From assembly GCF_026544205.1 (NCBI RefSeq), contig NZ_JALNUI010000017.1:27596-91595 (forward strand): a stretch of DNA of 64,000 bases, in the 5' to 3' direction. Numbering within the stretch: position 1 is the first letter of the stretch; the number at the start of each line of letters is the position of its first letter. The notes under the pieces are model-generated. The model was not told the origin of the DNA. It saw only the letters and a list, made by a program, of their open reading frames with translations, and made no database searches. A program made the position numbers and the translations under genes. Of the stretch, positions 7,925 to 17,771 are shown piece after piece. This DNA comes from Curtobacterium sp. GC_Cur_3 (GTDB lineage: Bacteria; Actinomycetota; Actinomycetes; Actinomycetales; Microbacteriaceae).

Positions 7925-8858
7925 AGGAAGCCGACGCGGAAGCCGACGACGACGGCTTGGGCGTCGGCGAAGACGTCTGCTCGCCGGACCCGGCGACCGT
8001 GATCACGAAGGTGCGGAACTCCTCGTTCGTGAACGGCTGCGAGTACTCGTACCGCTGCCCGTTGACGAGCACGAGCGGCGTTCCCGGGAAGTCCTTCAGC
8101 GAGGAACCGGGGATGTCGCCACCGGACACCGCGGTGGTGCGCTCGTCGACCCACTTGCCGTAGCGCTGGTCGTCGATGCACTTCGCGATCGTCGCCTTGC
8201 CGGAGACGCCGCGGACACCGCCGATGACCTTCTTGAGCTGCGCGTCGGTGAGCCCGGGGGTGTTCTCCTCCGGCTGCGCGGCGAAGAGCGCCCGGTTGAC
8301 GGCGAAGAACTGGTCCGGCGACGACTGCGCGACGCAGGCGGCGGCGTTGGCGGCGCGGAGCGAGTACTTCGTGCCCTGCGAGCGGTTGGCGAGGACGGCG
8401 ATCGGGTGGATGTCCACCGTCGCGACGCCGGACTCGACCAGGCCCTCGATGTAGTCGCTGTTCGTCTTCTCGAACTGGCCGCAGAACGGGCAGAGGTAGT
8501 CGACGTACATGGTGATGCGGACGGGCTCGGCACCCGCGGAGGCCCCGGTCGACGCGCTGGGTGACGCGGACGCGGTCGAACCGGCCTCGGACACGGGCGT
8601 CATGCCCTGGGCGATCGTGATGCCGCCCTGCGGCATCGACGATGGACCCGGGCCGGCCGGCTTGGTGGAGTCGAGGAGGACGAGCGTCACGACCGTCGCC
8701 GCGGCGAGCAGGACGACGCCGAGGCCGACCTGCAGCCCGAGGCGGACTCCGCGCTGGCGTCGCTTCTGCTGGAGACGGGCCTTGGCGGCTCGTTCCCGGG
8801 CGGCTGCTCGGCGCTGGTTCCGCTCGGCGCGGGCATCACCCTCGGGGCGGTTCGTCAT
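7923..8858 (-). CDS. DsbA-family membrane-anchored thioredoxin-like protein
   Basis: A 311-residue protein with a basic cytoplasmic N-terminus, one transmembrane segment (about 41-62), a Ser/Ala linker, and an extracellular thioredoxin-fold domain. The active site is YLCPFCGQF (CPFC, near residue 127) and the cis-proline loop is DFPGTPLVLVNG near 265, as in actinobacterial DsbA/DsbG-like proteins that form or shuffle disulfides. Two further cysteines (AACVAQ, AKCIDD) may pair. The last 15 residues are low-complexity and end within the family E repeat. Confidence 0.88.
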   Translation of the reverse strand: MTNRPEGDARAERNQRRAAARERAAKARLQQKRRQRGVRLGLQVGLGVVLLAAATVVTLVLLDSTKPAGPGPSSMPQGGITIAQGMTPVSEAGSTASASPSASTGASAGAEPVRITMYVDYLCPFCGQFEKTNSDYIEGLVESGVATVDIHPIAVLANRSQGTKYSLRAANAAACVAQSSPDQFFAVNRALFAAQPEENTPGLTDAQLKKVIGGVRGVSGKATIAKCIDDQRYGKWVDERTTAVSGGDIPGSSLKDFPGTPLVLVNGQRYEYSQPFTNEEFRTFVITVAGSGEQTSSPTPKPSSSASASAS

Positions 8859-9121
8859 GACGAAGGGTTCCTCCTGATCAGGGCCCGCTCGCGCTCACCC
8901 CCGCAGGCGGACAGACCCGTCGATCGTAGTGGGAGGCTCTGGGAACCACCCAATCAGCCCTGGGAGTGTGCCGATGAGCCCCGAAAGGGTGGCGCGGGGG
9001 TCTGAACTCGTGCTTGTATGAGCCCGATGGTCGACGACGACCATCCGGGGCCCTCACGGGCGTACCGCTTCACTCGGATCGTCCGGCACGTACCTGCCGG
9101 TGGAGAAAGGACCGAACGCTC

Positions 9122-10222
<1,101 letters not shown>

Positions 10223-10236
10223 TCCACAGCACCACC

Positions 10237-10280
10237 CGGGAGCCCGCGCCCGCCTCACAAGGGCGGGTGGCGGGCTCCCG
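10237..10280 (+). terminator. Hairpin terminator after the ABC ATPase gene
   Basis: The stem is CGGGAGCCCGC (10237-10247) with GCGGGCTCCCG (10270-10280), and the inner part GCCCGCC/GGGCGGG extends it. It lies 14 bp past the ATPase stop. Confidence 0.75.
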
Positions 10281-10356
10281 TCGTTCCGTCCCCGGGACGC
10301 ACGCAGACCCGATGACGCGCACCGTGCCTCCCGTCCGAGCACCCGAAGGACCCACC

Positions 10357-11667
10357 GTGCCCGACTCGTTGTCCATCACCGCAGCCACCGTCGACCCAGG
10401 GCTGCTCGACTTGCCCTGGGACCTGCCGCTCGACACCTGGCCCGACGACACGATCGTCGCGCTGCCGAAGGGCATCTCGCGGCACCTGGTCCGCTTCGTG
10501 CACCTCAGCGGGTACGTCGTCGCCGTGAAGGAGACCGGCGAGGAGATCGCCCGCTCCGAGTACGAGATGCTCCGCACCCTGCAGCGCATGGACGTCCCGT
10601 GCGTGGACCCGGTCGCCGTCATCACGAACCGCGTCAGCGCGGACGGTGAGCCCCTGCACCCCGCGCTCGTCACGCGGCACCTGCGCTTCTCGCTCCCCTA
10701 CCGGGCGCTGTACTCGCAGACGCTCCGCCCGGAGACCGCCACCCGCCTCGTCGACGCCCTCGCACTGCTGCTGGTCCGCCTGCACATCATCGGCTTCTAC
10801 TGGGGCGACGTCTCCCTGTCGAACACCCTGTTCCGCCGTGACGCCGGCTCGTTCGCCGCCTACCTCGTCGACGCCGAGACCGGCAAGCTCTACCCGGGCG
10901 GCCTGTCCAACGGGCAGCGTGAGAACGACCTCGAGGTCGCCCGCGTGAACATCGCCGGCGAGCTCCTCGACCTCGAGGCCGGCGGTCGGCTCGACGAGAA
11001 CGCCGACGCCGTCGACGTCTCGAACCGGATCGTCGCGCAGTACCGGACGCTCTGGAAGGAGCTCACCGGCACCGAGCAGTTCGACGCCAAGGAGCGCTGG
11101 CGCATCAACGACCGCGTCGAGCGGCTCAACGCACTCGGGTTCGACATCGAGGAGCTCTCGATCAACACGGCCGCGGGCGGCGACCAGGTGCGCATCCAGC
11201 CGAAGGTCGTCGACGCCGGGCACCACCAGCGACGCCTGCTCCGCCTCACCGGGCTCGACGCCGGCGAGAACCAGGCCCGACGGCTGCTGAACGACCTCGA
11301 CGCCTACCGTGCGCGGAACGGCCGCGGGGAGCTCGACGAGGAGATGGTCGCGCACGAGTGGGTCTCGCGCGTCTTCGAACCCGTCGTCCGGGCGATCCCG
11401 CGCGACCTCCGTGGTCGGCTCGAGCCCGCCGAGGTCTTCCACGAGCTGCTCGAGCACCGCTGGTTCATGTCCCAGCAGGAGGAACGATCCGTTTCCCTGC
11501 CCGAGGCCACGACCGCGTACATCAACGACGTGCTCCGCCACCGCCGCGACGAGCGTCTGCTGATCAACCCGCCGACGTCGTCCATCACCGTGCCGATCCC
11601 GCTCGTCGACGCCGACGGGGACGTCGACGAGGACGACGAGGCCGAGGACTGGCGCGCCACCGTCTGA
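10357..11667 (+). CDS. DUF4032 kinase-like protein
   Basis: A 436-residue cytoplasmic protein. The N-terminal part resembles lipopolysaccharide-kinase/RIO-like folds: YVVAVKETGEE (possible ATP lysine), IIGFYWGDVSLSNTLF in place of the catalytic HGDxxxxN loop, and AYLVDAETGK in place of the DFG/DxD loop. The C-terminal half matches DUF4032 (HEWVSRVFEPV, then EPAEVFHELLEHRWFMS). The target is unknown. GTG at 10357 is preferred because AAGGA lies 6 bases upstream; an in-frame ATG at 10312 with a weaker site would add 15 residues. Confidence 0.8.
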   Translation: MPDSLSITAATVDPGLLDLPWDLPLDTWPDDTIVALPKGISRHLVRFVHLSGYVVAVKETGEEIARSEYEMLRTLQRMDVPCVDPVAVITNRVSADGEPLHPALVTRHLRFSLPYRALYSQTLRPETATRLVDALALLLVRLHIIGFYWGDVSLSNTLFRRDAGSFAAYLVDAETGKLYPGGLSNGQRENDLEVARVNIAGELLDLEAGGRLDENADAVDVSNRIVAQYRTLWKELTGTEQFDAKERWRINDRVERLNALGFDIEELSINTAAGGDQVRIQPKVVDAGHHQRRLLRLTGLDAGENQARRLLNDLDAYRARNGRGELDEEMVAHEWVSRVFEPVVRAIPRDLRGRLEPAEVFHELLEHRWFMSQQEERSVSLPEATTAYINDVLRHRRDERLLINPPTSSITVPIPLVDADGDVDEDDEAEDWRATV

Positions 11668-11669
11668 CC

Positions 11670-11702
11670 GGTCACGACTCCCCGCTCAGGTCCGTCGACC
11701 GG
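11670..11702. repeat. Partial family E element
   Basis: GGTCACGACTCCCCGCTCAG at 11670 continues to CGACCGG at 11702. It matches the 33-bp left edge of the 7811-7843 copy with few changes. It starts on the TGACCGGTCA that includes the DUF4032 stop codon. Confidence 0.6.
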
Positions 11703-11713
11703 CCAGCGCGATG

Positions 11714-11774
11714 GCGACCGCCTGGAGGCCCGGTGCCGGTCCCGTGGACTGGCACCGGGCCTCCAGGCAGTCGC
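11714..11774. terminator. GGAGGCCCGG-family long hairpin
   Basis: Arms of about 29 bp: GCGACCGCCTGGAGGCCCGG onward (11714-11742) pair with a right arm ending CCTCCAGGCAGTCGC (to 11774). There are two weak pairs and a 3-base loop. It sits between convergent DUF4032 and rlmB. Confidence 0.8.
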
Positions 11775-11788
11775 GTCACCCCCCAACG

Positions 11789-11846
11789 TGAGATCGCACT
11801 CCGTGTCGCCTCACCCGACGGGGTGGCGACACGAAGTGCGATCTCA
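11789..11846. repeat. Family B palindrome (58-bp hairpin)
   Basis: The left arm, TGAGATCGCACTCCGTGTCG onward (11789-11810), pairs with 11825-11846 over 22 bp with one mismatch; the loop itself pairs CACCC/GGGTG. The same element recurs at 36451-36508. It lies 18 bp from the rlmB stop. Confidence 0.85.
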
Positions 11847-11863
11847 GCGACTCGGAGCGCGGC

Positions 11864-12874
11864 CTAGCCGTGGCGACGGCGGCGGGCGACCTCCCACAGG
11901 GTGACGCTCGCGGCGATGCCGGCGTTGAGCGACTCCGTCGCGGACGAGATCGGGATGGAGACGATCGCGTCGCAGGTCTCGGTGACCAGGCGCGACAGGC
12001 CCTTGCCCTCGGACCCGACCACGATCACGATCGGGCGGTCCGCGAGCTCGAGACCGTCGAGCTCCACGTCACCGTCACCGTCGAGCCCGAGCACGAAGAG
12101 CCCCATCGACTTCAGCGACTTCAGGGTCTGCGTCAGGTTCGGTGCCATGGCGACGGGCGTGCGGGCAGCGGCACCGGCGGACGTCTTCCACGCCGACGCC
12201 GTGACGCCGACCGATCGACGCTGCGGCACGATGACGCCGTGGCCGCCGAAGGCCGCGGTCGAGCGGATGATCGCGCCGAGGTTGCGCGGGTCGGTGATGC
12301 CGTCGAGGGCGACGAGCAGCGGGACCTGGTCGCGGGAAAAGGCACGCTCGACGATGTCCTCGGCCACGGAGTACTCGTACGCGGGGACCTTGAGCGCGAC
12401 GCCCTGGTGCACGCTGTCGTGCCCGGTGATGCGGTCGAGCTCGGGACGCATCATCTCGATGATCGGCACACCGCGGTGGTTGGCGAGCGTCAGGATCTCC
12501 TTGACGCGGTCGTCGACCTCGATGCGGGTGGCGACGTAGAGCGTCGTCGACGGGGTCTTGGTGCGCAGGGCCTCGAGCACCGAGTTGCGGCCGGTGACCA
12601 GCTCGGAGTCGTCGGTCTTGCGCTGCGGCGGGCGACCGGTGCGTCCCTGGGGTGTGCTGGACGCGCCGTGACGACCGCGGGCGGCCTCGAAGCGGTCCTT
12701 CGCAGCCTTCCGCTTGCCGGCGGGGTGGTACGGGCGGTCCTCGGCCTTGGGCGTCGGCTTGCGGCCCTCGAGCGCCTGGGCGCCCTGGCCGCCGGAGCCG
12801 ACCTGCTTGTTGCCCTTGCGCCCCGAGCGCACGGCACCGGGTCGGCCCTTCTTGTTGCCCGAGACGTTCTTCAT
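11864..12874 (-). CDS. rlmB: 23S rRNA (guanosine(2251)-2'-O)-methyltransferase RlmB
   Basis: A 336-residue SpoU/TrmH-class methyltransferase that 2'-O-methylates 23S rRNA. The first 90 residues are a basic disordered tail (KGRPGAVRSGRKGNK). The substrate-binding domain follows (VTGRNSVLEALR), then the SPOUT knot with the three motifs LDGITDPRNLGAIIRSTAAF, VVGSEGKGLS and SIPISSATESLNAGIAASV. It lies downstream of cysS and ispDF with 80 bp to cysS, so it is probably the end of the ispDF-cysS-rlmB unit, matching the mycobacterial tsnR position. Confidence 0.93.
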   Translation of the reverse strand: MKNVSGNKKGRPGAVRSGRKGNKQVGSGGQGAQALEGRKPTPKAEDRPYHPAGKRKAAKDRFEAARGRHGASSTPQGRTGRPPQRKTDDSELVTGRNSVLEALRTKTPSTTLYVATRIEVDDRVKEILTLANHRGVPIIEMMRPELDRITGHDSVHQGVALKVPAYEYSVAEDIVERAFSRDQVPLLVALDGITDPRNLGAIIRSTAAFGGHGVIVPQRRSVGVTASAWKTSAGAAARTPVAMAPNLTQTLKSLKSMGLFVLGLDGDGDVELDGLELADRPIVIVVGSEGKGLSRLVTETCDAIVSIPISSATESLNAGIAASVTLWEVARRRRHG

Positions 12875-12954
12875 GGTCTGCTCCTTCAGCGCCGCCTGAG
12901 CGACTTCGGTGCCGCGCTAGCGACTTCAGTGCCGCTCGTGGCGGCGGTGCGTCG

Positions 12955-14364
12955 CTAGGCGATGCTCCAACGTGTTCCGGACGATGTGTCCTCGATCGTG
13001 ATCCCCGCAGCGGCGAGGTCGTCGCGCACGCGGTCGGCTGTGGCGAAGTCCCGCGCGGCCCTGGCGTCCGAACGCTCCTGCACGAGGCGTTCGACGAGGG
13101 CGGCGAGCGGTGCGGCAGAGGTGTCCTGACCGGCGCCGGACCAGTGAGACGCTCGCGGGTCGATGCCGAGCACCTCCACCATCGCAGCCACCTGATGGTA
13201 CGCGGTCCCGAGCGCATCCGCATCGTCGGTGTCGAGCGCGGCGTTCCCGGCCCGCACGGTCTCGTGCAGGACGGCCAGGGCCTGGGGCACCGCGAGGTCG
13301 TCGTCCATCGCGTCGGCGAAGGCGTCGGGCACACCGGGGGCGTCCCGCAGCGAGACGCCCTCGAGACGCGTGGCTGCCCGGTCGAGGAACCCGGCGATGC
13401 GGTAGAGTGCGGCCTCGGCCTCGGCCAGGGAGCCGTCGCTGTGGTCGATCGTGGAGCGGTAGTGGGCAGCGCCGAGGGCGTAGCGCACGACGACGGCGGG
13501 CGCGGACCCGAGCAGGTCCGCGGCGAACACCGAGTTGCCGAGCGACTTCGACATCTTCTGCCCGCCGACGGACACCAGGCCGTTGTGCAGCCAGTAGGAC
13601 GCGAACGGGTCGCCGGCGGCCGTCGACTGCGCGAGCTCGTTCTCGTGGTGCGGGAACCGCAGGTCGAGTCCGCCGCCGTGGATGTCGAACGCCGGCCCGA
13701 GGTAGCGCCGGGACATCGCGGAGCACTCGATGTGCCACCCGGGTCGGCCCGCACCCCACGGGGAGTCCCACGACGCGGTCGACGGCTCGCCGGCCTTGGC
13801 CCCCTTCCACAGGGCGAAGTCGCGGGCGTCCCGCTTGCCACGGGGGTCAGCGTCGGTGGCGTCGACCATGTCCTCGCGGCGCTGCCGGGTCAGGTCGCCG
13901 TAGGACGCCCAGCTGCCGGTGTCGAAGTAGACGTCCCCGGACTCGTCGGCCGCGGGGTAGGCGTGCCCCCGCTCGATGAGCCGCGCGATGATGTCCTGCA
14001 TCTCCGGGATGCTCGCGGTGGCGCGGGGCTCGTAGGTCGGCGGGAGGATCCCGAGCGCGGCGTACCCGGCGCTGAACTCGAGCTCGACGCGGTAGGCCCG
14101 CGCCCACCAGGGCTCGTCGGTGCCGGCGGCCAGGTCGAGCACCTTGTCGTCGATGTCCGTGACGTTGCGGACGAGCGTCACGCGGTACCCGCGGTACGTC
14201 AGCCAGCGCCGCCAGATGTCGTACACCAGGGCGGAACGCAGGTGCCCGACGTGCGGCGACGACTGCACCGTCGGACCGCAGACGTACATGCTGACCTGTC
14301 CGTCGACCAGGGGGACGAGGTCGACGACGTCTGCGGCACGGGAGTCGTAGAGGCGAACGGTCAC
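12955..14364 (-). CDS. cysS: Cysteinyl-tRNA synthetase
   Basis: A 469-residue class I aminoacyl-tRNA synthetase charging tRNA-Cys. Features in order: zinc cysteine in MYVCGPTVQ near residue 28, HIGH-type SPHVGHLRS near 38, zinc ligands in [17 protein letters not shown], and KMSKS in [12 protein letters not shown] near 270, followed by the DALR anticodon domain. Its paralog MshC works in mycothiol synthesis, but the position next to ispDF and rlmB matches cysS of Mycobacterium. It begins 32 bp after the ispDF stop. Confidence 0.95.
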   Translation of the reverse strand: MTVRLYDSRAADVVDLVPLVDGQVSMYVCGPTVQSSPHVGHLRSALVYDIWRRWLTYRGYRVTLVRNVTDIDDKVLDLAAGTDEPWWARAYRVELEFSAGYAALGILPPTYEPRATASIPEMQDIIARLIERGHAYPAADESGDVYFDTGSWASYGDLTRQRREDMVDATDADPRGKRDARDFALWKGAKAGEPSTASWDSPWGAGRPGWHIECSAMSRRYLGPAFDIHGGGLDLRFPHHENELAQSTAAGDPFASYWLHNGLVSVGGQKMSKSLGNSVFAADLLGSAPAVVVRYALGAAHYRSTIDHSDGSLAEAEAALYRIAGFLDRAATRLEGVSLRDAPGVPDAFADAMDDDLAVPQALAVLHETVRAGNAALDTDDADALGTAYHQVAAMVEVLGIDPRASHWSGAGQDTSAAPLAALVERLVQERSDARAARDFATADRVRDDLAAAGITIEDTSSGTRWSIA

Positions 14365-14396
14365 GGCACAACCCTAATCGGCAGGGCGCTGGCGTT

Positions 14397-15656
14397 TCAG
14401 GCCCGGTGGACGACTGCCGTCGCGATCGCGGCCAGCCCCTCGCCACGACCGGTGAACCCGAGGCCGTCCGTCGTCGTGCCGGAGACCGCGACTGGCGCGC
14501 CGACGACCGCCGCGAGCGCGTCCTGCATCTCCTCGCGCCGGCCTCCGATCCGCGGGCGGTTCCCGATGACCTGCACGGTGACGCGCTCGGGTCGCAGGCC
14601 GACCGATGCCAGTGCCTCGACCGCACCACGGACGAAGACGTCTCCGGTGGCACCGGCGTACGCGGGGTCGGACGTGCCGAACCGGCCGCCGATGTCACCG
14701 AGCCCGCCGGCGGAGAGGAGCGCGTCACACACCGCGTGCGCGACCGCGTCGCCGTCGCTGTGGCCGGCCAGCCCGGGCTCCCCGGGGAAGTCGAGCAGGC
14801 CGACACGGCACTGCGCACCGGCGTCGAACGCGTGGACGTCCATCCCGATCCCGACACGGACGTCAGCGACCTCGGCACCCGCACCGGCACCGGCACCGGC
14901 ACGAGCACCCGCACCCGCACCCGCACCCGCACCCGCACCCGCACTGGCACCGACCACCGCCTCGGCCCGCCGCAGGTCCCACGCCGTCGTGATCTTGAAC
15001 GCGTCCGCGTCCCCGGGCACGAACCGCACCGTGCCCCCGGCGGCCTGGAACACCCCGGCGTCGTCGGTCTCGGACTGCGTCGACGCCGCGTAGGCCGCCC
15101 GCAGCTCGGACACCGGGAAGCCCTGCGGGGTCTGCACCCCGACCAGTGACGAGCGGTCGACGGTCTCCACCACGACGTCGCCCGCCACGCGCTTGACGGT
15201 GTCCGTGACCGGCAGCGCGGGGACGATCCCACACCCGTGCTGCGCCACCGCGTCGAACACGGCCTGGAACTGCGACGCGGGCGTCAGGCAGCGGGCGGCG
15301 TCGTGCACGAGCACCGACTGCACCGACGGCGGCAGCGCGGCGAGCCCGGCCTGCACGGACGCGTGCCGGTCGACCCCGCCGGCGACGACCGCGGTGTACC
15401 CAGAGGCGACCCCGGCGACCTCGTCGACGATCTCGCCGCACCGCTCCAGCAGGGCGTCGGGTGCCACGACGACCACGAACACGGGCTCGGCGAGCGTGAA
15501 GAGCGGCTCGAGCGCCCGCGCCAGCATCACCCGCCCGGCGACGGGCACGAACGCCTTCGCCGTGCCGATGCCGAGCCGGGTGCCGGAACCCGCCGCAACG
15601 ACGACGACCGCCCGGACTGCATCAGTCCGGGCGGTCGTCGTGGAGTGCTGTGTCAC
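14397..15656 (-). CDS. ispDF: Bifunctional IspD/IspF of the MEP isoprenoid pathway
   Basis: A 419-residue fusion. Residues 1 to about 230 are IspD (CDP-ME synthesis): [30 protein letters not shown], and [12 protein letters not shown] Gly-Ala linker of about 26 residues follows, encoded by a hexamer repeat. The C-terminal 160 residues are IspF (MEcPP synthase): [10 protein letters not shown] with metal ligands D-x-[20 protein letters not shown], and [12 protein letters not shown]. The two active sites thus catalyse non-consecutive steps around IspE. It is located 23 bp downstream of carD. Confidence 0.95.
   Translation of the reverse strand: MTQHSTTTARTDAVRAVVVVAAGSGTRLGIGTAKAFVPVAGRVMLARALEPLFTLAEPVFVVVVAPDALLERCGEIVDEVAGVASGYTAVVAGGVDRHASVQAGLAALPPSVQSVLVHDAARCLTPASQFQAVFDAVAQHGCGIVPALPVTDTVKRVAGDVVVETVDRSSLVGVQTPQGFPVSELRAAYAASTQSETDDAGVFQAAGGTVRFVPGDADAFKITTAWDLRRAEAVVGASAGAGAGAGAGAGARAGAGAGAGAEVADVRVGIGMDVHAFDAGAQCRVGLLDFPGEPGLAGHSDGDAVAHAVCDALLSAGGLGDIGGRFGTSDPAYAGATGDVFVRGAVEALASVGLRPERVTVQVIGNRPRIGGRREEMQDALAAVVGAPVAVSGTTTDGLGFTGRGEGLAAIATAVVHRA
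14875..14952 (-). repeat. Hexanucleotide microsatellite in the IspD-IspF linker
   Basis: Thirteen consecutive hexamers of GCACCC/GCACCG type (with two variants, GCACGA and GCACTG) are read on the minus strand as alternating Gly and Ala/Arg/Ser. The array keeps frame because each unit is two codons, so slippage would change linker length without breaking the enzyme. Confidence 0.9.
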
Positions 15657-15679
15657 TGCGACGTCAGGTCACCGCGTCG

Positions 15680-16162
15680 TCAGGACGCGAGGACCTCGTC
15701 GAGGACGGTCGATGCCTTGTCCTCGTCCGTCTTCTCTGCGAGCGCGAGCTCGGAGATCAGGATCTGACGAGCCTTGGCGAGCATCCGCTTCTCACCCGCC
15801 GAGAGACCACGGTCCTGGTCGCGGCGCCACAGGTCGCGAACGACCTCCGACACCTTGATGACGTCACCGGAAGCGAGCTTCTCGAGGTTCGCCTTGTAGC
15901 GGCGAGACCAGTTGGTGGGCTCTTCCGTGAACGGTGCACGCAGCACTTCGAAGACCTTGTCGAGGCCTTCCTTGCCGATCACATCGCGGACGCCGACCAG
16001 GTCGACATTGTCTGCCGGCACCTCGATCGTCAGGTCACCCTGCGTGACACGCAGCTTCAGGTAGACCTTTTCCTCGCCCTTGATGACTCGCGTCTTGACT
16101 TCAGAGATGGTTGCCGCCCCGTGATGGGGGTAGACGACGGTCTCGCCGACCTCGAATTGCAT
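15680..16162 (-). CDS. carD: CarD family RNA polymerase-binding transcription regulator
   Basis: A 160-residue essential-type regulator that binds RNA polymerase beta and stabilises open complexes at rRNA and housekeeping promoters. The N-terminal RID/Tudor-like domain begins [17 protein letters not shown]; the C-terminal helical DNA-binding domain contains [17 protein letters not shown], with the tryptophan that wedges the upstream fork. It ends in a short acidic tail. It is first in the carD-ispDF-cysS-rlmB series, as in Mycobacterium. Confidence 0.97.
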   Translation of the reverse strand: MQFEVGETVVYPHHGAATISEVKTRVIKGEEKVYLKLRVTQGDLTIEVPADNVDLVGVRDVIGKEGLDKVFEVLRAPFTEEPTNWSRRYKANLEKLASGDVIKVSEVVRDLWRRDQDRGLSAGEKRMLAKARQILISELALAEKTDEDKASTVLDEVLAS

Positions 16163-16188
16163 GTATCAAGCTCCGTTCCGCAACGCAC

Positions 16189-16194
16189 AGTTTA
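16189..16194 (-). promoter_or_regulatory. Probable carD promoter -10
   Basis: TAAACT on the minus strand, with ATTACC about 16 bases upstream, gives a sigma70-like promoter whose start would leave a 20-25 base leader before carD. The opposite strand has TAGGAT near 16250 for the divergent lipoprotein gene. Confidence 0.5.
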
Positions 16195-16308
16195 CCACAA
16201 GGGGGTCTCGGGTAATGGGGCACCCGACCGCGAGCACTGCGGGTCCCCGGTAGGATGGACGGGCGTCGGGCCGATCGGCCGACGCATCGTGATCTTCGGA
16301 GGAATCTC

Positions 16309-16980
16309 TTGCGAGCTCGGGTACTCGTGTCCGTCGCCGTTGCGGCAACCATCGCGATCGGGGCCACCGGCTGCGCGTTCTTCACGCCGCAGGACACCAA
16401 GACGATCAAGCAGATCACCGACGGGGTGAACGTCACCGCCGGCAAGATCGATGTCCGCAACGCGCTGCTCATCTCGGACAGCGGTGACGACGCCCGCTTC
16501 GTCGGCACGCTCGTCAACACCAGCGACTCGGACGACATCACCGTGTCCATGGAGCTCGCCGGCGACACCCAGACCGTCGAGGTCCCGGCCAACAGCCGCG
16601 TCGACCTCGCCCAGTCGTCCACTGCCACCGACGGGGCCGAGTCGACCGTCGAGACCGGTGAGGACACCCAGGGCACGCAGGTCGTCGACTCCCGGGAAGT
16701 CGTCTTCTCCGACGCCAAGGCGACGCCAGGCTCGCTCGTGAAGGTCTACTTCTCCTACCCGGGTGCCGAGGGCGTCTCGAGCAGCGTCCCCGTGCTCACC
16801 AGCGCGCAGGAGGAGTACCAGACCCTCGCGCCGAGCCCGAGTCCCACCTCCACGCCGTCGGCCACGTCCACGTCGCCGTCCGAGAGCGGCGCGAAGTCGG
16901 ACGGCGAAGCCGCCGTCCCCGGCACGCAGCCGACCGACTCGCAGACCGACTCGTCCAAGGGCGACAACGGCACCAACTGA
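16309..16980 (+). CDS. Putative lipoprotein, positional equivalent of LpqE
   Basis: A 223-residue exported protein. TTG at 16309 is chosen because GGAGGA lies 8 bases upstream and the frame then opens with LRARVLVSVAVAATIAIGA, a signal peptide ending in lipobox ATGC. The mature part has an Ig-like beta region (VRNALLISDSGDDARFVGTL, VPANSRVDL, LVKVYFSY) and a Ser/Thr/Pro-rich tail after residue 170. Mycobacterium lpqE lies at the same place, divergent from carD. Function is unknown; gene symbol not assigned because similarity is positional. Confidence 0.7.
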   Translation: MRARVLVSVAVAATIAIGATGCAFFTPQDTKTIKQITDGVNVTAGKIDVRNALLISDSGDDARFVGTLVNTSDSDDITVSMELAGDTQTVEVPANSRVDLAQSSTATDGAESTVETGEDTQGTQVVDSREVVFSDAKATPGSLVKVYFSYPGAEGVSSSVPVLTSAQEEYQTLAPSPSPTSTPSATSTSPSESGAKSDGEAAVPGTQPTDSQTDSSKGDNGTN

Positions 16981-17019
16981 CGCTGACGGGTGCGGCTCAC
17001 ACCGTGCTCGTCACCGCGA

Positions 17020-17072
17020 CGCACTGGAGGCCCGGTGCCGGTCCATGAGACCGGCACCGGGCCTCCAGTGCG
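17020..17072. terminator. GGAGGCCCGG-family hairpin, 24-bp perfect stem
   Basis: CGCACTGGAGGCCCGGTGCC onward (17020-17043) pairs perfectly with 17049-17072 around a 5-base loop. It separates the convergent lipoprotein gene and regX3. Confidence 0.85.
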
Positions 17073-17090
17073 TTGCGTCGTCCTGCGGAC

Positions 17091-17771
17091 TCAGGCCTCG
17101 ATCCGGTAGCCGAGACCGCGGACGGTCACCAGGACCTCCGGAGCCGACGGCACGCGCTCGATCTTCGAGCGGATGCGCTTGATGTGCACGTCGAGCGTCT
17201 TCGTGTCGCCGAAGTAGTCGGAGCCCCACACGCGGTCGATGAGCTGCCCGCGGGTCAGCACGCGGCCGGCGTTGCGGAGCAGCAGCTCGAGGAGCTCGAA
17301 CTCCTTGAGGGGCATCGGGGTCTCGGAGCCGTCGACCGACACCGTGTGGCGCTCGACGTCCATCCGGATGCCGCCGACCTGCAGGATGCCGCTCTCGGCG
17401 GGGTCGTCCTCGGTGCGACGACGGAGGACCGCCCGCATCCGCGCGAGGAGCTCCCGCGTCGAGTAGGGCTTCGTGACGTAGTCGTCGGCGCCGAGCTCCA
17501 GCCCGACGACGATGTCCACCTCCGAGTCCTTCGCGGTCAGCATGATGATGGGCGCGTTCGACCTGGTGCGGATCTGGCGGCAGACCTCGGTGCCGGACAG
17601 GCCCGGCAGCATGAGGTCCAGGAGCACGAGGTCGGGGTTCTCCGCGTCGAACTTCGACAGCGCGGTCACGCCGTCCGCGGCGACGGCGGTCTCGTATCCT
17701 TCGCGCTGGAGCAGGAACTCCAGGGGTTCGCTCAGGGCCGGCTCGTCGTCGACGATGAGGATCTTGGTCAC
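17091..17771 (-). CDS. regX3: Phosphate-response regulator RegX3
   Basis: A 226-residue OmpR/PhoB-class DNA-binding regulator. In the receiver domain, D8-D9 lie in ILIVDDE, the phospho-acceptor is D52 in LVLLDLMLPG, and the lysine is in DDYVTKPYS. The winged-helix domain carries LKEFELLELLLRNAGRVLTR and LDVHIKRIRSKIE. GTG at 17771 overlaps the senX3 stop by 4 bp. It pairs with SenX3; its expected targets, the Pho genes, carry 11-bp direct repeats in this window. Confidence 0.95.
   Translation of the reverse strand: MTKILIVDDEPALSEPLEFLLQREGYETAVAADGVTALSKFDAENPDLVLLDLMLPGLSGTEVCRQIRTRSNAPIIMLTAKDSEVDIVVGLELGADDYVTKPYSTRELLARMRAVLRRRTEDDPAESGILQVGGIRMDVERHTVSVDGSETPMPLKEFELLELLLRNAGRVLTRGQLIDRVWGSDYFGDTKTLDVHIKRIRSKIERVPSAPEVLVTVRGLGYRIEA

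Noticed and set aside
4611..8564. Very long plus-strand open frame (1317 codons)
   Set aside because: Arg/Pro/Gly-rich shadow of GC-rich genes on both strands; it overlaps four well-identified genes in other frames.
8859..9121. Riboswitch upstream of the sugar ABC ATPase
   Set aside because: Only short GGCTCTGGGA-like direct repeats are seen; no known aptamer core could be drawn.
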